Source: Andreprevotia chitinilytica DSM 18519 (GTDB taxonomy: Bacteria; Pseudomonadota; Gammaproteobacteria; Burkholderiales; Chitinibacteraceae). From it: a stretch of 64,000 nt of DNA. Shown piece after piece: positions 44,049-51,472 of the stretch (its first letter is position 1; the number at the start of each line of letters is the position of its first letter). The DNA lies in assembly GCF_000711875.1 (NCBI RefSeq), contig NZ_JONM01000001.1, positions 99,934 through 163,933 of the forward strand. The letters run 5' to 3'. The notes beneath the pieces were generated by a model. It saw only the letters and a program-made list of their open reading frames with translations. It was not told the DNA's origin and did not search any database. A program made the position numbers and the translations under genes.

Positions 44049-45053
44049 ATGAACCTCCACCTTGTCATTCCCCACGCCAACTGGCCCGATCCCGAGTCCC
44101 AAAAGCCCGTCGTGGCGGGCTTGTCACTGCCGGCGCTGTCCAAATTGCTCGGCCATGCCGTGCGCACCGCAGCGCCCAAGCTCGACCTGGATATCTTTCT
44201 GTTGCAACGCTTCGGCCTACCCGGCACGGCCGAGGCGCCGATTTCGCTTTATCACGATTTGCCGGATGAAGAAACTGGCTACTGGCTGCGGGCCGACCCG
44301 GTGCATTTGCGTGCGGATCGCGATCAATTGTTGCTGTTCGACGTGCAGCGTTTTCCGCTCACGCAAGCGGACGCCAACGCACTGTGCGAGGGCTTGAACA
44401 CGTTGTTTGCCGAAGATGGTTTCCGCTTCGTCGCCGCCACGCCGTATCGCTGGTACTTGCGCTTGCCGGCTGATCCCAAACTGGTCTGGACATCCTTCGA
44501 TACTGCCATCGGCACCAGCATCGATACTCATCTGCCGCAAGGCGAGGGCGCGCTGAAATGGCACCGGTTATTGAATGAAATGCAGATGTGCCTGTACCAG
44601 CATCCGGTGAACGATGAGCGCGTGCGCGTCGGCCAGCCACCGATCAACAGCGTGTGGCCGTGGGGCGGTGGCGAGTATCCGTTGGCGCAAAAGGCCATCG
44701 CGCCGCACGCGCAGGTTTATGGCAACGACGATTTGCTGGTGGCCTTGATGCACTCGGCCGGCGGCATCGCCAAAACGGTGCCGGAGCGGCTGGCATTCAG
44801 CGGCGACAGCGATGTGCTAGTGCTGCACGACACGCTGCGTGACGGCGCGTTGTACGGTGACGCGCATGCCTGGCGCGAAGGCTGGCTGCGGCTGGAAGAG
44901 CAATGGTTCGCCCCGGCGCTGGCTGCCCTGCAGGATGGCCGTATCGGCACGCTGACTTTCAGCTTCCCCGAGCTTGGTCTCGCGGCGAGTATCAACAAGG
45001 GGCGGTTGTGGCGTTTCTGGTTGGGTCAACATTTGCCGTGGGAGGGCGTGTGA
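44049..45053 (+). CDS. Conserved protein upstream of recJ, often annotated as phosphoglycerate mutase
   Basis: 334 residues from the ATG at 44049, with TAAAAT at 44036-44041 immediately upstream. It begins MNLHLVIPHANWPDP and contains DLPDEETGYWLRADPVHLRADRDQLLLFD, PYRWYLRLPADP and NSVWPWGGGEYP. Similar betaproteobacterial proteins next to recJ carry the name phosphoglycerate mutase, but I see no metal or phosphoserine signature that would prove catalysis. Two bases separate its stop from the recJ start, so the genes are cotranscribed. Function unproven. Confidence 0.7.
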   Translation: MNLHLVIPHANWPDPESQKPVVAGLSLPALSKLLGHAVRTAAPKLDLDIFLLQRFGLPGTAEAPISLYHDLPDEETGYWLRADPVHLRADRDQLLLFDVQRFPLTQADANALCEGLNTLFAEDGFRFVAATPYRWYLRLPADPKLVWTSFDTAIGTSIDTHLPQGEGALKWHRLLNEMQMCLYQHPVNDERVRVGQPPINSVWPWGGGEYPLAQKAIAPHAQVYGNDDLLVALMHSAGGIAKTVPERLAFSGDSDVLVLHDTLRDGALYGDAHAWREGWLRLEEQWFAPALAALQDGRIGTLTFSFPELGLAASINKGRLWRFWLGQHLPWEGV

Positions 45054-45054
45054 C

Positions 45055-46740
45055 ATGTCATTGATCCGCGCCCGTGCCGTCCCCGCCGAATTGCAGCAAT
45101 CCTTGCTGGCAGCTGGTCTCGATACGCTTTTCGCCCGGCTCTACGCCGCGCGTGGCATTGCGTCGCCGACCGAGCTGGAACACGAACTCAAACGCCTGCT
45201 GCCGTTCGACAGCATGAAAAACATCATCGCTGCCGGTGCACGGTTGGCGGATGCCATCGCCAAGCGCGAACGCATCCTGATCGTGGCTGACTACGATGCC
45301 GATGGCGCGACCGCCTGCTCGATTGCCATGAAAGGCTTGGGCATGCTGGGCGCGACGGTCGATTTCGTTGTCCCCAACCGCTTCGAATATGGCTACGGCC
45401 TGACCCCGGAAATCGTCGCGCTCGCCGCGCAAAAAACGCCTGATCTGCTGGTGACGGTGGATAACGGCATCGCGAGCGTCGCCGGTGTGGCGGCCGCCAA
45501 GGCGCGGGGGATTGATGTGTTGGTCACCGATCACCACTTGCCCGGCGATACGCTGCCGGAGTGCCTGATCGTCAACCCGAACCAGCCCGGCTGCCCGTTT
45601 CCGAGCAAGAATCTCGCTGGCTGCGGCGTGATGTTTTACGTGCTGCTGGCGTTGCGTGCCGAACTGCGGCAACGCGGCGCATTCGCCGACAAAGCCGAAC
45701 CCAACTTGGCGACGCTGCTGGATCTGGTTGCACTCGGCACGGTGGCGGACGTAGTCAAGCTCGATGCCAATAACCGCATCCTGGTCGAGCAAGGCCTCAA
45801 GCGCATGCGTGCCGGCCGGGCTTCGCCGGGCGTGATGGCGCTGTTTTCCGCTGCCGGGCGCAATGCGCAGAAGGCGAGCTGTTTCGATCTCGGATTTACG
45901 CTTGGCCCACGTTTGAACGCGGCCGGCCGGCTGGATGACATGAGCTTTGGCATCGCCTGCTTGCTGAGTGGTAGCGAGGCCGCCGCCTTGCCGCTGGCCC
46001 GCGAGCTGGATCAATTGAACCGCGCCCGCCGCGAGATCGAAGCCGGCATGCGCGAAGAGGCGGAAGTCGCGCTGCAAAGCATCGCCGTTGAGGATTGTTA
46101 CAGCATCGCCTTGTACCGGCCGGATTGGCATCAGGGCGTGATCGGCATCGTTGCCTCGCGGGTGAAGGATAAATTCCATCGCCCGACCATTGTGTTCGCG
46201 GATGGCAACGACGACGAAATCAAGGGTTCCGGCCGCTCGATTCCCGGTCTGCATCTACGCGATGCGCTTGATCTGGTCTCCAAGCGCCATCCTGATCTGA
46301 TCCTCAAGTTCGGTGGTCATGCGATGGCGGCGGGGCTGAGTCTGCGCAACCATGATTTCACGCGTTTTCAGGCGGCGTTCGAGGCGGTCTGTCGCGAGTT
46401 GATGGATGAAACCGCGCTGACGCGGGTGATTGAAACTGATGGTGAGTTGCCGGCCGAAGCGTTCGCATTCCATGTGGCGGAAAAGCTCGAATCGCAAGTG
46501 TGGGGGCAGGGCTTCCCGGCGCCGCGCTTTGAAGGGCAGTTCCGCGTAGTCGAGCAGCGCGTGGTGGGCGAACGGCATCTCAAGCTCAAGCTGGCTAACG
46601 CGCACGGCCAAGTGCTGGAGGCGATGCGCTTTCAGCATGCCGATCCGCTGCCGGCGCGGATTCATGCGGTTTACTCCATTGGCATTAACGAGTTCCGCGG
46701 AGAGCGTATCCTGCAGTTGTTGGTGGATCACTGCGAATAA
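45055..46740 (+). CDS. recJ: Single-stranded-DNA-specific exonuclease RecJ
   Basis: 561 residues from the ATG at 45055. DHH/DHHA1 phosphoesterase motifs are all present: VADYDADGAT (motif I), DNGIAS, LVTDHHLPGD (motif III), and LGTVADVV; then DHHA1 with GSGRSIPGLHLRDAL and KFGGHAMAAGLSL, and a C-terminal OB fold. RecJ degrades single-stranded DNA 5' to 3' in recombination and mismatch repair. It is the second gene of the pair starting at 44049. Confidence 0.97.
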   Translation: MSLIRARAVPAELQQSLLAAGLDTLFARLYAARGIASPTELEHELKRLLPFDSMKNIIAAGARLADAIAKRERILIVADYDADGATACSIAMKGLGMLGATVDFVVPNRFEYGYGLTPEIVALAAQKTPDLLVTVDNGIASVAGVAAAKARGIDVLVTDHHLPGDTLPECLIVNPNQPGCPFPSKNLAGCGVMFYVLLALRAELRQRGAFADKAEPNLATLLDLVALGTVADVVKLDANNRILVEQGLKRMRAGRASPGVMALFSAAGRNAQKASCFDLGFTLGPRLNAAGRLDDMSFGIACLLSGSEAAALPLARELDQLNRARREIEAGMREEAEVALQSIAVEDCYSIALYRPDWHQGVIGIVASRVKDKFHRPTIVFADGNDDEIKGSGRSIPGLHLRDALDLVSKRHPDLILKFGGHAMAAGLSLRNHDFTRFQAAFEAVCRELMDETALTRVIETDGELPAEAFAFHVAEKLESQVWGQGFPAPRFEGQFRVVEQRVVGERHLKLKLANAHGQVLEAMRFQHADPLPARIHAVYSIGINEFRGERILQLLVDHCE

Positions 46741-46779
46741 CGATAAAAGAGCCTTTGAAATCGAAGGCAGGAGGAGCGG

Positions 46780-48096
46780 ATGCGAATTACCGTTGCGATC
46801 ATGTTTGGGCTGCTGGCAGCCCAGGCCCAGGCAGTATTGCTCACCCCTTCCGAGGCGGAAGCCATCGGTGACCGCGTTTGCAAACCGGCGAGCTACGGCA
46901 TGCTTGATTGCCAAACCGTGGCACCTCCGCTGCCGGCCGCGCAAAACGATCCTTCGCTGCAGCCCTTGCCGCAAACCGAATACGAGGGCGAACGCATTCC
47001 TGCGCTCACCGTGGAGGCCCCGATCAAACCGGTGCTCGATGCGATTCCCGACAAGCTCGATGGCAATAGCGTGAAAATCGGTTGGGATATCGGCTTTGGC
47101 ACCGTCGCGCAATATTGGGAGGTATGGGACAACGGCGTGCTGCGCCTGCGCTCGCGCAATTTCACGCAGCGACCCCTGGTGAAGAAGGGCGAGGGCGGTG
47201 GTATCGATATCGTCTCGATCCAAAGCGGCGAGGCCACCATCGACCAGCTTCTGGCTGGCCGCCACGCGCTGGAAATCCGCCTCTGCAATACCGCGTCGAA
47301 TCCCTCATCCGGTGGCGCGGGCAAACAGCCGCCGGCCTGCACCAGCATGACTGCGCAAACGTGGGTGGATGGGCAAGGGGCCGATGCGCTCGGCGGCACG
47401 CCCGATGCGCCAACGCTGGGCTGGCTGCCGAATGTGACCACAGGCGAGCCGATCGAGCTGGCTTGGAATATGTGGTGGGGCGTGCCTGGCCGCTATTGGC
47501 AGGTGCTGGACAAAGGCAAGGTGCTGCTGGAATCCGCGGCATTCGAAACCAGTGACGCGCACACACAGTCCGGCCGGGTCACGCTTGCCGGGCTGACACC
47601 GGGCGCGCATGCCTTGTCGGTCAAACTATGCAGCGCGTTGGAATGCAGCCAGAGCGATCCCACTGGCGTAGAGGTGATCCTGCCGCTGGCAAAGCCCGCA
47701 ACCCCAGTGCTGGCGGTGCAGGCCTCGACGGTGGAAGGCTGGGTGGTCAACTGGCACTTGCCACGTTTTGCCGTGGCCAGCAGCAAGGCCATGAGCTGGC
47801 AATGGCTCGATCCGGTCAGCGGCAAGACCATTGGCAAATTGCACGAATCGGTGCGTGAATGCCTGGCCGGCGATGCGAGATTGCCCAACACCCGCGTCGC
47901 CAGCTACTGCGGTGAAGGCCGCGTGGCGCGTGTTGATGTGGGCGCGAGCATCGCCGTGCGGCTCTGCCAAGGCGATGCGTGCAGCGATAGCGCAGCGCTG
48001 ATGCTGGATGACCAAGACGCTGGCAACCAGCCATCCGTGTCATCCACTGCGCCATCCACACCGACTTCCACATCCGGGGTGACGGTGCTCCGATGA
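46780..48096 (+). CDS. Secreted protein with ChiA-N-like beta-sandwich modules
   Basis: 438 residues with a signal peptide (MRITVAIMFGLLAAQAQA). Two similar modules follow: about 85-200 (VKIGWDIGFGTVAQYWEVWDNGVL to CTSMTAQTWVDG) and 225-300 (IELAWNMWWGVPGRYWQVLDKGKVLL to LSVKLCSALECSQSDPTGVEVIL), resembling the Ig/FnIII-like N-terminal domain of bacterial chitinase A. A third, more diverged module has NWHLPRF. The tail is Ser/Thr/Pro-rich. There is no catalytic domain. A role in binding chitin or another polysaccharide is inferred. Its stop overlaps the next start (ATGA). Confidence 0.6.
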   Translation: MRITVAIMFGLLAAQAQAVLLTPSEAEAIGDRVCKPASYGMLDCQTVAPPLPAAQNDPSLQPLPQTEYEGERIPALTVEAPIKPVLDAIPDKLDGNSVKIGWDIGFGTVAQYWEVWDNGVLRLRSRNFTQRPLVKKGEGGGIDIVSIQSGEATIDQLLAGRHALEIRLCNTASNPSSGGAGKQPPACTSMTAQTWVDGQGADALGGTPDAPTLGWLPNVTTGEPIELAWNMWWGVPGRYWQVLDKGKVLLESAAFETSDAHTQSGRVTLAGLTPGAHALSVKLCSALECSQSDPTGVEVILPLAKPATPVLAVQASTVEGWVVNWHLPRFAVASSKAMSWQWLDPVSGKTIGKLHESVRECLAGDARLPNTRVASYCGEGRVARVDVGASIAVRLCQGDACSDSAALMLDDQDAGNQPSVSSTAPSTPTSTSGVTVLR

Positions 48097-48455
48097 GTGC
48101 AACGCAGCAGGTCTTCGTCTACGGCACCCTCAAGCAGGGCGGCTGGAACCACAAATGGCTGAACGGCGCGCCCTGCCAGGGCGCCGCGGTGACCGTGGCG
48201 CAATACGCGCTGTATGCCACCAGCTACCCCTTTCTGGTGGAAGACGAGGCGCTATACCCGGTCGAGGGCGAATTGTATGCGGTCGACGCGGATGGATTGG
48301 CACATCTGGATGTGCTGGAAGGCCATCCAGATGATTACGTGCGCAAGGAGATTGCGGTGCGTAATGCCGTGGGTGAGGTGGTAACGGCTTGGGCTTATTT
48401 TCACTCGCAGCCGCAGGGGGATTTGTTGGCGGTTGGGGTGTTTGATAACCCCTAA
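48093..48455 (+). CDS. Gamma-glutamylcyclotransferase (AIG2-like) family protein
   Basis: 120 residues. GGCT fold: VFVYGTLKQGGWNHKWL at the start, the catalytic-type Glu in VEGELYAVDADGLAHLDVLEGHP, and AWAYFHSQPQGD at the end. Family members cleave gamma-glutamyl amines or glutathione-related compounds, or remove lysine crosslinks; this YtfP-like size class has no assigned substrate. It overlaps the preceding secreted-protein gene by 4 nt. Confidence 0.85.
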   Translation: MSATQQVFVYGTLKQGGWNHKWLNGAPCQGAAVTVAQYALYATSYPFLVEDEALYPVEGELYAVDADGLAHLDVLEGHPDDYVRKEIAVRNAVGEVVTAWAYFHSQPQGDLLAVGVFDNP

Positions 48456-48460
48456 ACCCC

Positions 48461-49843
48461 TCAAGAATTCTCCACCGTCAGCCTATCCAGCTTCTCTCCA
48501 AAGCCAAATCGTTGCCAGGTCGCTACTGCTAGCGCAACCAATCCAATTCCCGCACACAGCCAGAACACCGGCAAATGCCCGTCCGGCAAATGCGGCACAG
48601 CGCCGATCTGCTGCCACAGCGCGAATTCCTCCAGATTGCAGTACATCGTGCCTTGCAGGGCACCGACCAGATTGATGAGCAAGCTCGTCATCAGCAAACC
48701 ACCCGCAATCAGCAATCGGCTCATTGCTGCCGTCGGGCTGGCGCGCACATCCAGCAGTGCAGCTACACCGGGGGCGAGTAGTGGCAGCAGCGGCAGCAGA
48801 TAGCGCGGGCCGTATTCGCAGGTGCCGAGGGTTTCGATATTCAGCAGGTAGAAGAAATGCATGCCAATGGCGATGAACAGGAGCTTCTTCACGTGGCTGA
48901 GTGACTTCGGCAGCAGTACGAGTCCGGCAAGTGCCAGCATCAGGACCGGCGCGTATTTCCACAGCGCCAGACCGCCAAAGCCGAGATAGGCATTCAGGTG
49001 ATGCAGGAATTGGTCGAGTTTGAAGCTGAAAAATGTATCGGCGTAGTTACCGGCCACGTTGGCCGGTGTGAACGGGCTGCCGAAGTACCAGCCGTTATAG
49101 GCCAGCAGCGGCAGGATGCCGATGAAGAAGCCCAAACCATAAATCAGTGTGGTCTTGAACGGACGGCTGAACAGGATGGATAGCCCCATCACCAGCACGA
49201 TCAACGCAGGCAGCATCGAGGTAAATACCGTCAGGCCGAGTAATGCGCCTGCAGTGAGTGCGAGTTTGGTGCTGCGTCCGTTATGTTGAATCCGGTCTGA
49301 TTCCATCGCGTATAGCGCCAGCATGATCAGCGATCCGGCAATGAGATCGTGATGAGCGATACCGGCGTAACACAGCCACGGACTGGCAAGCCCAACTGAA
49401 AGGGTTGCGAGCAAGCTGGCGCTGCGGCTGAAGCCCCAAACACGGTTCAGCAAGCGGTCGAGAAATGCCAGCGCCAAGGCACCGATCAGGCCGGCAGAGA
49501 GCCACGTGACCAGCGTTGCGGCCAGATCGTAGTTCCGCTCGTACGTGATGCCGACCAGGTTGAGGAAGAAGTAGGGCACCGCGCCAAAGACGAACTGGCC
49601 GGGTTGTTTGGCGGCGAGGGTGTGGTCGCCATAGCGGAAGGTGTCACCCAGAGGCTGCAGCTGCGGTGCCTTGCTCAGCCCGAGGCCGAAGGTGTGGTGG
49701 CTGACGACGGCATCGACACCCATTTGCTGCAGGTTGTAAGCCCGCACGTCGTTCAGGTTGGTGGTGGCGCCAAACGACAGCCAGAACAACAAAAACAGCG
49801 CGAACGCGCGGCTGCCAATCATCCGGCAAAGCTTTTCTTTCAT
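48461..49843 (-). CDS. Polytopic membrane glycosyltransferase-like protein (GT-C type)
   Basis: 460 residues, about eleven membrane helices. The first luminal-type loop carries NDVRAYNLQQMGVDAVVSHHTFGLG, and a later one has YGDHTLAAKQPGQFVFG, the typical K-x-P-G region of dolichyl-phosphate-mannose-like transferases; a third has GTCEYGPRYLLPLLPLLAPG. It resembles enzymes that transfer sugars from polyprenyl phosphate to protein or lipid A. The substrate is unknown. It is convergent with the GGCT gene (5 nt apart) and diverges from the DUF2789 gene. Confidence 0.68.
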   Translation of the reverse strand: MKEKLCRMIGSRAFALFLLFWLSFGATTNLNDVRAYNLQQMGVDAVVSHHTFGLGLSKAPQLQPLGDTFRYGDHTLAAKQPGQFVFGAVPYFFLNLVGITYERNYDLAATLVTWLSAGLIGALALAFLDRLLNRVWGFSRSASLLATLSVGLASPWLCYAGIAHHDLIAGSLIMLALYAMESDRIQHNGRSTKLALTAGALLGLTVFTSMLPALIVLVMGLSILFSRPFKTTLIYGLGFFIGILPLLAYNGWYFGSPFTPANVAGNYADTFFSFKLDQFLHHLNAYLGFGGLALWKYAPVLMLALAGLVLLPKSLSHVKKLLFIAIGMHFFYLLNIETLGTCEYGPRYLLPLLPLLAPGVAALLDVRASPTAAMSRLLIAGGLLMTSLLINLVGALQGTMYCNLEEFALWQQIGAVPHLPDGHLPVFWLCAGIGLVALAVATWQRFGFGEKLDRLTVENS

Positions 49844-49967
49844 CTCCGTATCCTCTTTACTTTATTTTTCTGCCCGTTGGCGGGTCTGTAGCGGCAGCCT
49901 AGCACGGCTGCGCGGGATGGATGGCTATAGTGACAGGGGTGTGGTGACGGGACAAACGGAGGCTGCC

Positions 49968-50213
49968 ATGGATACCAGCAAGCACGATTTTGTCGGATTG
50001 TTCGAGCAATTGGGTCTGCCGGCTGACCCACCTGCGATTGATTTCTTCTTGAGTACGCATCGGCTGGATGACGGCGTGCCGATCTCCGAGGCGGCGTTCT
50101 GGAATCCGGCGCAAGCCGAGTTCCTGGCGGAGGAGCTGGAGGAAGATGGCGATTGGGCGGAAATCATCGATGAGCTGGCAATGATGCTAAACCAGCCGCC
50201 GACGATTCATTGA
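49968..50213 (+). CDS. DUF2789 family protein
   Basis: 81 residues from the ATG at 49968 with ACGGAGG. The sequence DFVGLFEQLGLPADPPAIDFFLSTHRL, then FWNPAQAEFLAEELEEDGDWAEIIDELAMML is the DUF2789 pattern: a small acidic all-alpha protein of unknown function, frequent in Gamma- and Betaproteobacteria. Confidence 0.85.
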   Translation: MDTSKHDFVGLFEQLGLPADPPAIDFFLSTHRLDDGVPISEAAFWNPAQAEFLAEELEEDGDWAEIIDELAMMLNQPPTIH

Positions 50214-50217
50214 TGGC

Positions 50218-50315
50218 GCAATATGCAAATTGCCCCTGGCGTTGTTGCGATGACTTGCCGTACGGATCGTACTGTCTGCGTCAGTGCGCCTAGCCAGGGA
50301 CAATTTGCATATTGC
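50218..50315. repeat. 98-bp element with 23-bp terminal inverted repeats
   Basis: The left arm at 50218-50240 (GCAATATGCAAATTG, one mismatch, CCCTGGC) is complementary to the right arm at 50293-50315. The 52-nt centre has a GTAC-ggatc-GTAC palindrome. It begins 5 bp after the DUF2789 stop and ends 118 bp before the tRNA. It looks like a small non-autonomous mobile element; no clear target duplication is seen. Confidence 0.75.
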
Positions 50316-50351
50316 TTTGTATCCCTTTCGAATATTTTTGCGATCACAACC

Positions 50352-50380
50352 TTGCCAAGCGGAAGTGCTTTTGACATAAT
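50352..50380 (+). promoter_or_regulatory. Promoter of tRNA-Arg
   Basis: TTGCCA (50352-50357), 17-nt spacer, CATAAT (50375-50380), start about 50387, which is 46 nt before the mature tRNA. The -35/-10 pair is close to the sigma-70 consensus. Confidence 0.6.
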
Positions 50381-50432
50381 CCGGCCTCTTCTGGATCGCG
50401 TAGTGCCTTGATCCAGAGTCTTTGCAGTCAGC

Positions 50433-50509
50433 GCGCCCGTAGCTCAGTTGGATAGAGTATTTGGCTACGAACCAAAGGGTCGGGCGTTCGAATCGCTCCG
50501 GGCGCGCCA
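50433..50509 (+). tRNA. tRNA-Arg (anticodon ACG)
   Basis: 77 nt with encoded CCA. The acceptor GCGCCCG (50433-50439) pairs with CGGGCGC (50499-50505). The D-arm contains AGCTCAGTTGGATAGAG. The anticodon stem TTTGG/CCAAA encloses CTACGAA with anticodon ACG at 50467-50469, and the T-arm has GTTCGAATC. A34 is expected to be edited to inosine to read CGU/CGC/CGA. Confidence 0.97.
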
Positions 50510-50620
50510 TTCACTGCATACATTCCCCCAAGAAATTCCCTGATTCACGACGAGTGCCGACGATGCTTTGATTCGCATCGCGCTTCGTGCTGCCTGTTTG
50601 CTGGGCCACGCAGAAGAAAT

Positions 50621-50749
50621 TGTAGGAGCGAGCTTGCTCGCGATTGCACCGACGATTTGACCAGCGCTATCGCGAGCACCCCAAGAGCATTTCCTCGCTG
50701 AGCGATGGCAAGCCATCGCACGCTTGCGGGGCACAAGCTCGCTCCTACA
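50621..50749. repeat. Family A REP pair with a 57-bp insertion
   Basis: The left REP (50621-50644) is intact. The right REP is split into ATCGCGAGCA (50669-50678) and AGCTCGCTCCTACA (50736-50749). Between them, 50679-50735 holds a 57-bp insert with CCCC/GGGG near its ends and a perfect 8-bp hairpin GCGATGGC/GCCATCGC (50702-50709, 50712-50719). Confidence 0.85.
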
Positions 50750-50774
50750 ACAACCAATCGGCGAATGTATTGAA

Positions 50775-51239
50775 TTAGTCGATCACCTCAACCACCCCAC
50801 GCACCGTCAACGGCACGCCACCGCGCAGCGAATGCGCCCCGACCACCGAGCGCGCATGCACGCCGCGCTCGCCAAACACCTGGCTCAACAGATCCGATGC
50901 GCCGTCGAGGACTTTGGCGTGGTCTTCAAAATCCGCCGTGGTGTTCAGAAAGCCCTGAATCTCGACAAACCGCGCCACGCGTGCCAGTGAACCCAGCTCG
51001 GCTTGCAGCACGCCCAGCAGCTGCAGCGCCGCGCTGCGGGCAAAGCGATAGCCGTCCTCCACATCGTATTCCGCGCCAAAGCGGCCTTTCGGCAGCACGC
51101 CATTTTCGCCGGAAGGCGCTTTGCCCGATAGAAACAGTAAATTGCCGCTGCGCACGGCGTTGGCGTAGTTGCCGGCCGCTGGATGGGCGTGGGGCAGGGT
51201 GATGCCCAGTTCGGCAAGGCGTTGTTCGATATCGCTCAT
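50775..51239 (-). CDS. RidA family reactive imine/enamine deaminase
   Basis: 154 residues from the ATG at 51239 with AAGGAAC. YjgF/YER057c/UK114 fold of the longer form: LPHAHPAAGNYANAVRSGNLLFLSGKAP, RFARSAALQLLGVLQAELGSLARVARFVEIQGFLN and GAHSLRGGVPLTVRGVVEVI near the C terminus. The terminal Arg-free region differs from canonical RidA (GAPVEIEAIA), so this is a sister subgroup. RidA proteins hydrolyse 2-aminoacrylate and related imines made by PLP enzymes. Confidence 0.9.
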   Translation of the reverse strand: MSDIEQRLAELGITLPHAHPAAGNYANAVRSGNLLFLSGKAPSGENGVLPKGRFGAEYDVEDGYRFARSAALQLLGVLQAELGSLARVARFVEIQGFLNTTADFEDHAKVLDGASDLLSQVFGERGVHARSVVGAHSLRGGVPLTVRGVVEVID

Positions 51240-51472
51240 GGTGGTTCCTTGGTGGGGTTGGACAAGGGCAGGGCTGGCTCGAAAGCCGCTGGCCCATCGT
51301 ACCGGCTGGAATCCTGCAAATATATTGCGGCAAGCTTGCATGAATCGCTTGGCATACAGGGTGAGCGCGAGCTTGGGCACGTCTGGCGGTATTTGAATCA
51401 TCGCCGTGCTGGGCAGACGTGCACCTTCGACTAGAGTCAATGCATACGATCCAGCGAAACGAGCCTCCCGAT

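Noticed and set aside
50187..50510. 107-codon minus-strand frame across the tRNA
   Set aside because: It is the familiar spurious frame over a tRNA gene; the cloverleaf is complete.
32866..50749. Possible CRISPR array from the recurring 24-bp units
   Set aside because: The units are head-to-head pairs kilobases apart, not regularly spaced direct repeats, and no cas genes are present.
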